From positions 558,001 to 622,000 of the forward strand of contig NZ_JAPEMC010000001.1 of NCBI RefSeq assembly GCF_026343115.1: a DNA stretch of 64,000 nucleotides. Direction: 5' to 3'. This DNA is from Streptomyces sp. NBC_00102. GTDB lineage: Bacteria; Actinomycetota; Actinomycetes; Streptomycetales; Streptomycetaceae. Under the pieces are notes generated by a model that made no database searches, was not told the origin of the DNA, and was given only the letters and a program-made list of their open reading frames with translations. Both the position numbers and the translations under genes were made by a program. This document shows, one piece after another, positions 34,637 through 43,810 of the stretch (the stretch's first letter is position 1; each line of letters starts with the position of its first letter).

Positions 34637-34681
34637 GGACTGGTTTCCTGCACAGCCGAGCAAACGCCTCCGGACCAGTCC
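34637..34681. repeat. Inverted repeat upstream of pdxST
   Basis: ggactggt (34637-34644) and accagtcc (34674-34681), an 8-bp inverted repeat with arms 37 bases apart, in the pdxS upstream region. It could be a paired operator or a leader hairpin. Confidence 0.4.
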
Positions 34682-34718
34682 ACAGCAAGGGCCAATAGGG
34701 AGGCGGTGGATCGTTTTG

Positions 34719-34758
34719 GCCCCGCCGTCCGCGGCGGGGCGGGGCTCTCCGGAGCCCC
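34719..34758 (-). terminator. Hairpins downstream of the LemA-like gene
   Basis: Two adjacent hairpins: 34719-34726 with 34733-34740 (8 bp) and 34741-34747 with 34752-34758 (7 bp), just past the stop at 34772. Confidence 0.65.
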
Positions 34759-34771
34759 GGGCCCGCCCGTA

Positions 34772-35317
34772 TCAGGTGCCCGGGCGGTCGGCGAGCGCGG
34801 CCGGCGGGGTGTCGTCCATCTCGAAGGCGAGCGGGAAGGGGGCGTGGCCGGCCAGCCGGAACCAGCGCACCGTACGGTGCGTGCGCAGGGCCCGCGCGGC
34901 GCGGACCGCGTCGTTGTGGAACCGGCGGGCCATTGGTACCCGGCGTACGGCGGCGGCGAGTTCGTCCGCCGCCTCCTCACCGCCCCGGGCCTCCCGTACG
35001 GCCTCCACCTGGGCGCTCTCGCCGAAGACCGCGCGCAGGGCGGTGCTCAGCTCGCTCTCGGCGACCTCGCGGTGGTCCTCCTCGGCCTGCCGGGAGGCGT
35101 GTGCGGCTTCGTACAGGACGAGCGAGGCGGCGGGGTCCAGGAGGCCGGAGGTGGCCAGTTCCTGGGTGACCGAGGCGCGGCGCAGCAACTGCGCGTCCAG
35201 GGCGGCCCTGGCGGCGTCGATCCGCGCGTGCAGCCGGTCCAGGCGTCCGGCGGTCCAGCTGAGGTACAGGCCGATCGCGACGAGTGCGACGACGGTCCAG
35301 ATCAAGGTTGCGGTCAC
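34772..35317 (-). CDS. LemA-like membrane-anchored helical protein
   Basis: 181 residues. One N-terminal membrane segment (about 4-21), then a long helix (RLDRLHARIDAARAALDAQLLRRA) and a C-terminal ARRFHNDAVRAAR followed by FPLAFEMDD, which parallel the conserved LemA features. LemA function is not established. It lies 80 bases downstream of pimA, but the strong hairpin 35359-35394 stands between. Confidence 0.65.
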   Translation of the reverse strand: MTATLIWTVVALVAIGLYLSWTAGRLDRLHARIDAARAALDAQLLRRASVTQELATSGLLDPAASLVLYEAAHASRQAEEDHREVAESELSTALRAVFGESAQVEAVREARGGEEAADELAAAVRRVPMARRFHNDAVRAARALRTHRTVRWFRLAGHAPFPLAFEMDDTPPAALADRPGT

Positions 35318-35358
35318 GGGCGAAAAGGCTACCGTCGCCCGGCGGCGGCCCCGACCGG

Positions 35359-35394
35359 CCGGTCACGGCCCGTTCCGGCCGGGGCCGTGACCGG
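35359..35394 (-). terminator. Terminator downstream of pimA
   Basis: Perfect 13-bp stem (35359-35371 with 35382-35394) with a 10-base loop, immediately after the pimA stop. Confidence 0.8.
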
Positions 35395-35397
35395 CAC

Positions 35398-36621
35398 TCA
35401 GTCCCCTGCCGGTCCGAACGGCTGGGAGGCGTCCCGGTCCCTGGGCTGCGCCCCGTCCCGGTCCCGGACGAGTCCGAAGCGGGCCCGCAGCCCGGTCGCG
35501 CGCTCGTCGGCGGCCACCGAGGCGGCGCCGTCCGCGACCGTCTCGTACACCGCGAGGATGTCGGCGCCGACGGTCGACCAGTCGAAGCGCCGTACGTGCG
35601 CGCTCCCCCGCTCGCTGAGTCCGGCCCTTCGCGCGGGATCGCCGAGCAGCCGGATCGCCGCCGCGGCCAGCGCGTCGGCGTCCTCGTTGGCGAAGAGGTC
35701 GCCGGCCGTGCCGTGGTCCAGTACCTGGGAGAACGCGTCGAGGTCGCTGGCGAGCACCGCGGCACCCGCCGACAGCGCCTCGACGAGGATGATCCCGAAG
35801 CTCTCGCCGCCGGTGTTCGGGGCGACGTACACGTCGACGCTGCGCAGCAGCCGGGCCTTGTCCTCGTCGCTGACCATGCCGAGGAACTCGACGCGGTCGC
35901 GCAGCTCCTCGGGGAGCGAGGCGACGGCCTCCTCCTCGTCGCCCCGGCCAGCCACCAGCAGCCGGGTGTCCGGGCGGGCGGCGACGATCGCGGGCAGCGC
36001 CTTCATGAGGACCGGAAGCCCCTTGCGCGGCTCGTCGATGCGGCCGACGAATCCGAGGGTGCCGCCCTGCCACTCGGGCTTCGGCTCCACGTCGGCGAAG
36101 AACCCGACGTCGACGCCGTTGGGGATGACCACGGCGTCGCCGCCGAGGTGCTCGACCAGGGTCCGGCGGGCGTACTCGCTCACCGCGATGCGGGCGCTGA
36201 TCTTCTCCAGGGCCGGCTGGAGGATCGGGTACGCGGCGATCATGGCGCGGGAGCGCGGGTTCGAGGTGTGGAAGGTGGCGACGATCGGCCCCTGGGCCGC
36301 CCAGCAGGCGAGCAGTCCGAGCGAGGGCGAGGCCGGCTCGTGGATGTGGATGACGTCGAAGGTGCCGTCGTGCAGCCAGCGGCGCACCCGGGCCGCCGAG
36401 AGGAAGCCGAAGTTGAGACGGGCCACCGAGCCGTTGTACGGGACCGGTACGGCCCGGCCCGCGGAGACGACGAACGGCGGCAGCGGGGTGTCGTCGTCGG
36501 CCGGGGCGAGCACGGAGACCTCGTGGCCGAGCCGGATCAGGTGGTCGGCGAGGTCCCTGATGTGGAACTGGACGCCGCCGGGCACGTCCCAGGAATACGG
36601 GCAGACGATGCCGATCTTCAC
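35398..36621 (-). CDS. pimA: Phosphatidylinositol alpha-mannosyltransferase
   Basis: GT4 enzyme that adds the first mannose from GDP-mannose to phosphatidylinositol. 407 residues from GTG 36621, opening KIGIVCPYSWDVPGGVQ as in mycobacterial PimA. IPNGVDVGFF and the EALSAGAAVLASDLDAF glutamate motif are present. GGGGGAG precedes the start. Overlaps patA by 4 bases. The C-terminal 40 residues are charged and poorly conserved. Confidence 0.92.
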   Translation of the reverse strand: MKIGIVCPYSWDVPGGVQFHIRDLADHLIRLGHEVSVLAPADDDTPLPPFVVSAGRAVPVPYNGSVARLNFGFLSAARVRRWLHDGTFDVIHIHEPASPSLGLLACWAAQGPIVATFHTSNPRSRAMIAAYPILQPALEKISARIAVSEYARRTLVEHLGGDAVVIPNGVDVGFFADVEPKPEWQGGTLGFVGRIDEPRKGLPVLMKALPAIVAARPDTRLLVAGRGDEEEAVASLPEELRDRVEFLGMVSDEDKARLLRSVDVYVAPNTGGESFGIILVEALSAGAAVLASDLDAFSQVLDHGTAGDLFANEDADALAAAAIRLLGDPARRAGLSERGSAHVRRFDWSTVGADILAVYETVADGAASVAADERATGLRARFGLVRDRDGAQPRDRDASQPFGPAGD

Positions 36622-37565
36622 GAGGACTCCCCCCGCTCCCCGGCGCCGCGTCCGTCCCGCTCTTCGAGGTCGTCGAGCCAGAGCCGTTGCAGCATGTGCC
36701 AGTCCTCCGGGTGGGCGGCGATGCCTTCCGCGAAGGCGTCGGCGAGCGCCTGCGTCATGGCCTTGGTCCGCTCGGCCCTGGTGCCCTCCTCGGGGACCAC
36801 GACGGGCGGGTGGATCCGTGCCCGCATGACAGGCGTGTCGTCGAAGCCGAGGGTGACGGGGAGCAGCAGCGCCCCCGTCTGCTGGGCGAGCAGCGCCGGG
36901 CCGGCGGGCATCCGGGCGCGGGCGGCGAAGAAGTCGACCTCCACCCCGGAGGCGGACAGGTCGCGGTCGGCGACCAGGCAGACCAGGCCGCCGGCGCGCA
37001 GCCTGCGGGCCAGGGTGCCGAAGGCGGCGCCCCCGCTGTGCGGGAGCACCTCCATGCCGAGGCTCTCGCGGTAGGCGACGAAGCGGTCGTAGAGGGTCTC
37101 GGGCTTGAGGCGTTCGGCGACCGTGGTGAAGGGGACCTTGAGGTCGGTGGTGACCCAGGCTCCGGCCAGGTCCCAGTTCCCCAGGTGCGGCAGGGCGAGG
37201 ACGACTCCGCGTCCGGCGTCCAGGCCCTCGGTGAGGCGGTGGGCGTCGGTGACGTCGATGCGTTCCTTGATCTGCTCCGGGCTCCACGTGGGCAGCCGGA
37301 ACGACTCCAGCCAGTAGCGCATGTACGAGCGCATGCCGGCCCGGGAGAGTTCGGCGAGCCGGGCCTCGGAGGCGCCGGGGACGACGCGGGCGAGGTTCGA
37401 CTCCAGCCGCAGCACGCTCTTGCCGCGGCGCTTCCACACCTGGTCGGCGAGGGTGCGGAAGAGGGCGCGGGCGGCCGGCTCGGGCAGCCTCTTCACCGCG
37501 CCCCAGCCGAGCCCGTAGAGGCCGTCGGTCAGCCGGTCCCTGAGATTGGTGCCGGTGCCGCTCAC
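36618..37565 (-). CDS. patA: Phosphatidylinositol mannoside acyltransferase
   Basis: 315 residues from GTG 37565. LpxL/HtrB-type acyltransferase with the HxxxxD motif in LPHLGNWDLAG, then LVADRDLSASGVEVDFF and GPALLAQQTGALLLPVT. In mycobacteria the relative acylates the mannose of PIM. Overlaps pgsA upstream and pimA downstream by 4 bases each, so the three are tightly coupled. Confidence 0.9.
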   Translation of the reverse strand: MSGTGTNLRDRLTDGLYGLGWGAVKRLPEPAARALFRTLADQVWKRRGKSVLRLESNLARVVPGASEARLAELSRAGMRSYMRYWLESFRLPTWSPEQIKERIDVTDAHRLTEGLDAGRGVVLALPHLGNWDLAGAWVTTDLKVPFTTVAERLKPETLYDRFVAYRESLGMEVLPHSGGAAFGTLARRLRAGGLVCLVADRDLSASGVEVDFFAARARMPAGPALLAQQTGALLLPVTLGFDDTPVMRARIHPPVVVPEEGTRAERTKAMTQALADAFAEGIAAHPEDWHMLQRLWLDDLEERDGRGAGERGESS

Positions 37566-38254
37566 CGGCCGTCCTCGGTCCCCCGACCCGCCGGGCCCGC
37601 TTCCGCGGCTGCCGCTGCGGCTACCGCGTCCGCCTCGGCGGACTCCCGGCGCACGGTGACGACGCGCTGGACGAGCGTCACCAGGCTGCCCGCCGCGACG
37701 ATCCACAGTGCGATCGGCAGCAGGATCTGGATGCCGGGGACGCCGAAGCCGTGCAGTCCGGCGAGGCCGGCGGCGACCAGCGAGATCACCAGGCGCTCGG
37801 CGCGCTCCACGAGGCCGTTGACGGCGACCGGCAGACCGATCGACTCGCCGCGCGCCTTCGTGTACGAGACGACCTGGCCGCTGGCGAGGCAGAAGATCGC
37901 CACGGCGCAGAGGACGTTGTTGTCGCCGTTGCCCGCGTACCAGAGGGCGAAGCCGCCGAAGATGGCGCCGTCGGCGACCCGGTCGAGCGTCGAGTCGAGG
38001 AACGCGCCCCAGCGGCTGGAGATCCCGGCCTGCCGTGCCATGTTCCCGTCGACGAGGTCCGAGAAGACGAAGACGGTGATGACGATGGTGCCCCAGAAGA
38101 ACTCCCCCATGGGGAAGAAGACGAGCGCACCGGCCATCACTCCGGCCGTGCCGATCAGGGTGACCGCGTCGGGACTCACCCCGAGGCGGAGCAGCAGAGC
38201 GGCGAACGGCGTGAGGACACGCGTGAAAAACGCACGCGCGTACTTGTTCAGCAT
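37562..38254 (-). CDS. pgsA: Phosphatidylinositol phosphate synthase (CDP-alcohol phosphatidyltransferase)
   Basis: 230 residues from ATG 38254, which has GGGAAGG just ahead. The CDP-alcohol phosphotransferase motif DG-x2-AR-x8-G-x3-D-x3-D is complete in the stretch VDGNMARQ...GAFLDSTLD. Six membrane segments. It makes the lipid that PatA and PimA then modify. Longer in-frame starts at 38311 and 38356 lack a ribosome site. Divergent from the next gene, with a 275-base gap. Confidence 0.9.
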   Translation of the reverse strand: MLNKYARAFFTRVLTPFAALLLRLGVSPDAVTLIGTAGVMAGALVFFPMGEFFWGTIVITVFVFSDLVDGNMARQAGISSRWGAFLDSTLDRVADGAIFGGFALWYAGNGDNNVLCAVAIFCLASGQVVSYTKARGESIGLPVAVNGLVERAERLVISLVAAGLAGLHGFGVPGIQILLPIALWIVAAGSLVTLVQRVVTVRRESAEADAVAAAAAAEAGPAGRGTEDGR

Positions 38255-38529
38255 GGCCTTCCCTGAGGGGTCGGTGGGCCGTGCGACCCCTTCGGCCACC
38301 GGCTGGCCCATCGTAGTCACCACGCGGCCGGTCCACCGGACGGGCACCTGTCCCACGGTTTCTGCGCGTCGCCGGGCACGGCCCGGGGGGCGCTCGGACG
38401 GCGCGTTGTCGCAATCACTGTCGGCGCCGCTCCGGTGACGGGCGGTGGGGGCGTTCGGGCGCTACGCTGTGGGCGCAGCTCAGAAGGTATGCCGCGTACG
38501 GTAGTTGGGCACACCCGCAGGAGCAGACC

Positions 38530-40224
38530 ATGCCGGCGAGTGGGGGCGAACGAGTGGCCAGCGACGGATTCGACTTTTCTCTCGGAGCGCAGATCCCGAT
38601 CCAGGGCGCGAGCGCCGGGGCGGTGGCGACGAACGCCCTGGCCTCGGCCGCGTACCGGGACAGCCCGGTGGAGGAGATCCTCAAGGCGGACAACGAGTGG
38701 CACAAGTCCTCGGTGTCGGAGGGTTCCTCGAAGTTCTTCAAGGCCTCCTACTTCAAGCCGAACCTGGGTGAGGCGTTCTCGCGCGCGGTGCAGGAGCGCA
38801 CGCTGGGCGGGGCGCGCGGCGCGCTGATCCAGTCCTTCGGGATGGATCCGCAGACGGTCGTGGAGCACTGCCTTTCGGCGTCCCGGCTGCGCAAGGAGCG
38901 CGACACCCGGCTGACGCTGGTGACGTTGGTCTGCGGCGTGCTCTTCCTGCCCGGTCTGCTGCTGTGGATCATCGCCTTCCGGCTGCGGGACGCCCTCGAC
39001 AAGTCCAAGGACACGGCGTTCAAGGCGCTGGGCACGGTCGTGCTGGTCGTCATCGGCGGTCTGGCGGTGGTGGCGCTGATCGCACTGCCGGTCGGCGGCT
39101 TCCTGGGGCTCTATCTGCGCGGGGCGATCGTCGCCCCGGTGGTCGGCTGGTTCATCGCCAAGCGGATCGCGGAGTCCTCCGCGAAGGACATGCGGGCCCG
39201 CTGGGAGGGGCTGCTCTCGGGCGGCGGGGTCAGCGCCAAGATCCCTGACGCGGTGCCGAAGAACCCGAGCGAGACCGCCCGCGAGGCGCTGCGGCAGTCG
39301 CTGGAGAAGCTCGCGGCGGAGCAGCAGTCGAACTCGGTCTTCTACGCGGGCCCCAAGGGCATTCTCGGCATGGGAACCCGGTGGGGCAGCTGGCAGTTGG
39401 CGGAGGAGCTGGTCTCGGCCGATCCGGCCAAGGAGTTCCACCAGTTCCGCAGCTGGGACGTGATCCGGGTCATCCACGACCAGTTGAAGATGCTGGAGCG
39501 CGGGCCGCTGAACACCGGTGGTTTCCCGAAGCCTTCGGTGACGCACTGGATCGTCTCTCCGGTGGGCGAGAACGCGGACTCGGTCTCCCGCCCGGCCGGT
39601 GAGGACGTGGCGACGTTCCAGGTCAAGCCGCACGAGATACAGCGCATCTGCAACCACCAGCAGTTCGGCAGCGGTGCCCGGCACTACCTGGGCGTGCAGT
39701 TCACGCTCTGGGACGGCCAGTTGGTGCTGACCATGATGATCACGGTGACGGTGCTGCACGAGACGCTGCGCATCGAGGTCACCGGCCACGCGCTGGGTCC
39801 GGTCCACTCGCTCTTCTTCTCCAAGCCCGCCGCGAAGACGAAGACGGTCAACAAGACCGTCCGCTTCTGGGAGACCCGCAAGATCAACCTGCCGCTGGTC
39901 GAGCCGGAGGAGGTGGTCCGCCTCGCGCTGCGCGCCCCGCTGACCTGGTATCCGCCGCTGCTGGACTACCTCGGCGGCAAGATCACCCTGCCGGAGCCGT
40001 TCGGCCTGCGGCACGCCTGGGCCTCGCAGCCGTGGAACCACCGCTTCATGGCGGACGACGCGCTGCGCGCCGCCACTCCGGTGCTGCGGGTGGTCCACTC
40101 GGCGGCGCTGCGGGTGCTGAAGGAGAACGGTGTGGACATCGAACGCTTCAGCAGCCGCTCGATGTCGCTGAGCGGCGCGGTCCAGGAGGCGACACCGAAG
40201 AAGGCGGACACGTACGACGCCTGA
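38530..40224 (+). CDS. Membrane protein of unknown function (actinobacterial)
   Basis: I do not recognise a named family. 564 residues from ATG 38530, with GGAG about 9 bases ahead. A soluble N-terminus (1-127) contains a charged 45-residue segment; hydrophobic segments follow at about 128-149, 167-189 and 190-210. A large soluble part of about 350 residues ends the protein, with clusters such as HWIVSPVGENADSV, FQVKPHEIQRICNHQQFG and ETRKINLPLVEPEEV. Low-complexity content is small and codon use looks native. Convergent with the HIT gene through a very strong terminator. Confidence 0.75.
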   Translation: MPASGGERVASDGFDFSLGAQIPIQGASAGAVATNALASAAYRDSPVEEILKADNEWHKSSVSEGSSKFFKASYFKPNLGEAFSRAVQERTLGGARGALIQSFGMDPQTVVEHCLSASRLRKERDTRLTLVTLVCGVLFLPGLLLWIIAFRLRDALDKSKDTAFKALGTVVLVVIGGLAVVALIALPVGGFLGLYLRGAIVAPVVGWFIAKRIAESSAKDMRARWEGLLSGGGVSAKIPDAVPKNPSETAREALRQSLEKLAAEQQSNSVFYAGPKGILGMGTRWGSWQLAEELVSADPAKEFHQFRSWDVIRVIHDQLKMLERGPLNTGGFPKPSVTHWIVSPVGENADSVSRPAGEDVATFQVKPHEIQRICNHQQFGSGARHYLGVQFTLWDGQLVLTMMITVTVLHETLRIEVTGHALGPVHSLFFSKPAAKTKTVNKTVRFWETRKINLPLVEPEEVVRLALRAPLTWYPPLLDYLGGKITLPEPFGLRHAWASQPWNHRFMADDALRAATPVLRVVHSAALRVLKENGVDIERFSSRSMSLSGAVQEATPKKADTYDA

Positions 40225-40246
40225 TCACGCCCGTTCCAGGACGGCG

Positions 40247-40296
40247 GGTACGGCTGAGGGGGCGCTCCTCGCGGGGAGCGCCCCCTCAGCCGTACC
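40247..40296. terminator. Bidirectional terminator between the unknown membrane protein and the HIT gene
   Basis: Perfect 22-bp stem (40247-40268 with 40275-40296), 6-base loop, located between two converging stops. Confidence 0.95.
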
Positions 40297-40303
40297 GGGT
40301 GCG

Positions 40304-40864
40304 TCAGGCGGCCGGCCAGGCGTCGGCCAGCATCGCGCGGGTGTCGCCGAGGAGCTGCGGGAGCACCTTGGTGTGGCCCACCACGGGCATGAAGTTGGTG
40401 TCGCCGCCCCAGCGCGGGACGAGGTGCTGATGCAGGTGGGCGGCGATGCCGGCACCGGCGACGGCTCCCTGGTTCATGCCGATGTTGAAGCCGTGCGCCC
40501 CGGAGGCCGCCCGGAGCGCGACCATGGCCTTCTTGGTGAACTCGGCGAGTTCGAGCGTCTCCGGACCGTCCAGCTCGGTGTAGTCGGCGACGTGCCGGTA
40601 GGGCACGACCATGAGGTGGCCACCGGTGTACGGGTAGAGGTTGAGCACCGCGTAGACGTGGGTGCCGCGGGCGACGACGAGCCCGTCCACGTCCGATTTC
40701 GAGGGGATCGTACAGAACGGACAGCCGTCGTCCGCGCCGGGACCGCTCGGCTTGTTCTCACCCTGGATGTAGGCCATCCGGTGGGGGGTCCACAGGCGCT
40801 GGAACGCGTCGGGCGTCCCCACTCCGATCTGCTGCTCGGGCTCACTCGTCATGCGGTTCAGCAT
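40304..40864 (-). CDS. HIT-domain nucleotide-binding protein
   Basis: 186 residues. Zinc-type Cys pair in GCPFCTIP, then NLYPYTGGHLMVVPYRHV and the histidine triad HLHQHLVPRW. It resembles Ap4A phosphorylase/adenylyl hydrolase-type HIT proteins; the substrate is not certain. I take ATG 40864 because GGGGGTGA lies at good spacing; ATG 40852 (4 residues shorter) has no ribosome site. The start regions of this and the channel gene face each other across about 70 bases. Confidence 0.88.
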   Translation of the reverse strand: MLNRMTSEPEQQIGVGTPDAFQRLWTPHRMAYIQGENKPSGPGADDGCPFCTIPSKSDVDGLVVARGTHVYAVLNLYPYTGGHLMVVPYRHVADYTELDGPETLELAEFTKKAMVALRAASGAHGFNIGMNQGAVAGAGIAAHLHQHLVPRWGGDTNFMPVVGHTKVLPQLLGDTRAMLADAWPAA

Positions 40865-40931
40865 ATGGCGTCACCCCCGGCTCGCGTGTCGCCGGGGCCC
40901 GGCCCCCGGCGGCGGCGGGATGCTTGCGGCC

Positions 40932-41648
40932 ATGAGCGACCGCCCCGATCCGCAGAGCGACCGCCCCTCCCCCTCGGGCGGCCGTTCCGCCCGTTCCGCT
41001 CCGCCGCCGCTCGCCCGGTGGGAGGAGCGTGCGGAGGTGCCCATGGCGGTGGCCTCGCTGGTCTTCCTGGCGGGGTACGCGCTCCACGTCCTGGCCGGCC
41101 GGGACCGCGAGCCCTGGCCGGACGTGGGGCTGGTGCTGGTCTACGGGACCTGGGCGCTCTTCGTGGTGGACTACGCCGTGCGGCTGCGGCTCAGCGGCCA
41201 GGGGCACCGCTTCGTACGGACGCACTGGCTGGACACCCTGGTGCTGGTGATGCCGCTGCTGCGGCCGTTGCGCGTGGTGAAGGTGTACACGGCGGTCCAG
41301 CAGCGCCGGGCCGAGCCCCGGCTGAGCCTGTACGCCCGCGTGATGTCGTACGCCGGCCTCTCCTCGCTCCTGCTCGGCGTCTCCGCGGCGCTCACCGTCT
41401 ACCACGTGGAGCACACCGCGCCGGGCGCCAGCATCCGCACCTTCGGCGACTCCGTCTGGTGGGCGTGCGCGACGCTGACGACGGTGGGGTACGGGGACGC
41501 CGTGCCGGTCACCCCGGAGGGCCGGATCGTCGCGGCGGGGCTGATGGTCTGCGGTCTGGCCCTGCTGGGGGCGGTGACGGGTTCCTTCTCGTCGTGGCTG
41601 CTCCAGGTGTTCCGGCGGGAGGACGAGGAACGGCCCCCGGCGGGCTGA
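40932..41648 (+). CDS. Voltage-gated-type potassium channel
   Basis: 238 residues from ATG 40932 (an in-frame ATG at 40920 is possible). Hydrophobic segments correspond to S1-S6. A basic S4-like stretch, LLRPLRVVKVYTAVQQRR, is followed by S5, and the selectivity filter TTVGYGD precedes S6. The voltage sensor is short and its charge pattern partial. The N-terminal 30 residues are disordered. No cytoplasmic RCK domain. Convergent with thrS. Confidence 0.88.
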   Translation: MSDRPDPQSDRPSPSGGRSARSAPPPLARWEERAEVPMAVASLVFLAGYALHVLAGRDREPWPDVGLVLVYGTWALFVVDYAVRLRLSGQGHRFVRTHWLDTLVLVMPLLRPLRVVKVYTAVQQRRAEPRLSLYARVMSYAGLSSLLLGVSAALTVYHVEHTAPGASIRTFGDSVWWACATLTTVGYGDAVPVTPEGRIVAAGLMVCGLALLGAVTGSFSSWLLQVFRREDEERPPAG

Positions 41649-41665
41649 CGCCGCGCCGGGGGCCG
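41631..41665. terminator. Bidirectional terminator between the K+ channel gene and thrS
   Basis: Perfect 12-bp stem (41631-41642 with 41654-41665). The channel stop codon (41646-41648) lies in the loop. Confidence 0.8.
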
Positions 41666-41685
41666 TACTCGTAGGGTGCCGGGGA

Positions 41686-43662
41686 TCAGACCTGGACGCG
41701 GTCCTCGACGGCCTTGGCGATCTTGGCGATGGCCTCGTCGACCGGGATGCCGTTCTCCTGCGAACCGTCGCGGTAGCGGAAGGAGACGGCACCATTGGCC
41801 ATGTCCTCGTCGCCCGCGATGATCATGAAGGGGACCTTGGCCTTCTGCTGGTTGCGGATCTTCTTCTGCATCCGGTCCGAGGAGGCGTCGACCTCGACCC
41901 GCAGCCCCTGCTTGCGCGCCGTGGCGGCGAACTCCTGGAGGTACGGGATGTGGGCGTCGCCGATCGGGATGCCGACCGCCTGGACGGGCGCGAGCCAGAC
42001 CGGGAAGGCGCCCGCGTAGTGCTCCAGGAGCACCGCGAAGAAGCGCTCGATGGAACCGAACAGGGCGCGGTGGATCATGACCGGGCGCTGCTTGGTGCCC
42101 TCCGGGCCGGTGTACTCCAGCTCGAAGCGCTCCGGCAGGTTGAAGTCGAGCTGCACGGTCGACATCTGCCAGGTGCGGCCGATGGCGTCCTTGCACTGGA
42201 CGGAGATCTTCGGGCCGTAGAAGGCGGCGCCGCCCGGGTCCGGGACCAGCGGGAGGCCCTGCTTCTCGGCGACCTGACGCAGCGTCTCGGTGGCCTCTTC
42301 CCAGATCTCGTCCGAGCCGACGAACTTCTCCGGGTCCTTGGTGGAGAGCTCCAGGTAGAAGTCGTTCAGGCCGTAGTCGCGGAGCAGGTTCAGCACGAAG
42401 GTGAGCGTGCGGTCCAGCTCCTCGGCCATCTGCTCCTTGGTGCAGTAGATGTGCGCGTCGTCCTGGGTGAATCCGCGCGAGCGGGTCAGGCCGTGCACCA
42501 CGCCGGACTTCTCGTACCGGTAGACCGTGCCGAACTCGAAGAGACGGAGCGGGAGTTCACGGTAGGAACGGCCGCGCGCGTCGAAGATCAGGTTGTGCAT
42601 CGGGCAGTTCATCGGCTTGAGGTAGTAGTCCACCCCGTCGTCGAGCTGCATGGGGGGGTACATGCCGTCGGCGTACCAGTCCAGGTGGCCGGACTTCTCG
42701 AAGAGCTTGCCCTTGGTGGCGTGCGGGCTGTAGACGAACTCGTAGCCCTCCTCCTCGTGGCGGCGCCGCGAGTAGTCCTCCATGGCCCGGCGGATGATGC
42801 CGCCCTTGGGGTGGAAGACGGCGAGGCCGGGGCCGATCTCGTCGGGGAAGGAGAAGAGGTCCAGCTCGTTGCCGAGCTTGCGGTGGTCGCGCTTGGCGGC
42901 CTCCTCCAGGAACTCCAGGTGCGCCTTGAGCTCTTCCTTGGTCGGCCACGCGGTGCCGTAGATGCGCTGGAGCATCGGGTTCTTCTCGCTGCCGCGCCAG
43001 TACGCGGCGGCGTTGCGCATCAGCTTGAACGCGGGGATGAACCGGGTGGTCGGCAGGTGCGGACCGCGGCAGAGGTCCTTCCAGCACAGGTCGCCGGTCT
43101 TGGCGTCCAGGTTGTCGTAGATGGTCAGCTCGCCGCCGCCCACCTCGACGTCGGCGCCGTCGTCGGACGAGGCCGAGCCCTTGATGCCGATGAGCTCCAG
43201 CTTGTACGGCTCGGCGGCCAGCTCCTCGCGGGCCGCCTCGTCGGTGACGACGCGGCGGGAGAACCGCTGGCCACGCTTCTGGATCTCCTGCATCTTCTTC
43301 TCGATGGCCTTGAGATCCTCGGGCGTGAACGGCTTCTCGACGTCGAAGTCGTAGTAGAAGCCGTCCTTGACCGGCGGGCCGATGCCGAGCTTGGCCTCGG
43401 GGAAGAGCTCCTGGACGGCCTGGGCCATCACGTGCGCGGTGGAGTGGCGCAGGATGTTGAGGCCGTCCTCGGAGGAGATCTCCACGGGCTCGACGGTCTC
43501 GCCGTCCTGGACGGCGTACGCGAGGTCGCGCAGCTCGCCGTCGACGCGGGCGGCCACGACCGAGCGCTGTCCGGGGAAGAGGTCGGCGGCCGTCGTGCCC
43601 GTCGTCACCACGTGCTCTTCCCGCTCGGAATCGCGTTGGATGATCACGCGGACGTCTGACAC
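41686..43662 (-). CDS. thrS: Threonyl-tRNA synthetase
   Basis: Charges tRNA-Thr. 658 residues from GTG 43662, preceded by AGGAGAGACCG. N-terminal TGS domain, editing domain with the [18 protein letters not shown] motif, catalytic core with [10 protein letters not shown] (zinc Cys), [19 protein letters not shown] and the C-terminal anticodon domain ([16 protein letters not shown]). Full length. A start 9 codons earlier has no support. Confidence 0.98.
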   Translation of the reverse strand: MSDVRVIIQRDSEREEHVVTTGTTAADLFPGQRSVVAARVDGELRDLAYAVQDGETVEPVEISSEDGLNILRHSTAHVMAQAVQELFPEAKLGIGPPVKDGFYYDFDVEKPFTPEDLKAIEKKMQEIQKRGQRFSRRVVTDEAAREELAAEPYKLELIGIKGSASSDDGADVEVGGGELTIYDNLDAKTGDLCWKDLCRGPHLPTTRFIPAFKLMRNAAAYWRGSEKNPMLQRIYGTAWPTKEELKAHLEFLEEAAKRDHRKLGNELDLFSFPDEIGPGLAVFHPKGGIIRRAMEDYSRRRHEEEGYEFVYSPHATKGKLFEKSGHLDWYADGMYPPMQLDDGVDYYLKPMNCPMHNLIFDARGRSYRELPLRLFEFGTVYRYEKSGVVHGLTRSRGFTQDDAHIYCTKEQMAEELDRTLTFVLNLLRDYGLNDFYLELSTKDPEKFVGSDEIWEEATETLRQVAEKQGLPLVPDPGGAAFYGPKISVQCKDAIGRTWQMSTVQLDFNLPERFELEYTGPEGTKQRPVMIHRALFGSIERFFAVLLEHYAGAFPVWLAPVQAVGIPIGDAHIPYLQEFAATARKQGLRVEVDASSDRMQKKIRNQQKAKVPFMIIAGDEDMANGAVSFRYRDGSQENGIPVDEAIAKIAKAVEDRVQV

Positions 43663-43768
43663 CGGTCTCTCCTGACTCAGGGGGCGCACCGCATTGCTTG
43701 CGCGTGCACCAAGGATCGTACCGAGCCGGGCAGGCTAATTCACATTGCGTTCTTCACGGGTGACGGGC

Positions 43769-43800
43769 GACGGCCCGGCGGACCGGAGCGGCGGGCCGTC
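43769..43800 (-). terminator. Terminator of the DUF4365-partner gene
   Basis: 9-bp stem (43769-43777 with 43792-43800), 14-base loop, just past the stop at 43811 and upstream of the thrS promoter region. Confidence 0.6.
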
Positions 43801-43810
43801 CGGGAAGCGG

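Noticed and set aside
35398..37437. 679-residue fusion of a glycosyltransferase with an upstream extension
   Set aside because: The extension is patA read in another frame; the GTG at 36621 with GGGGGAG is the true pimA start.
43663..43810. T-box or other riboswitch ahead of thrS
   Set aside because: The leader is short and shows no T-box bulge or antiterminator.
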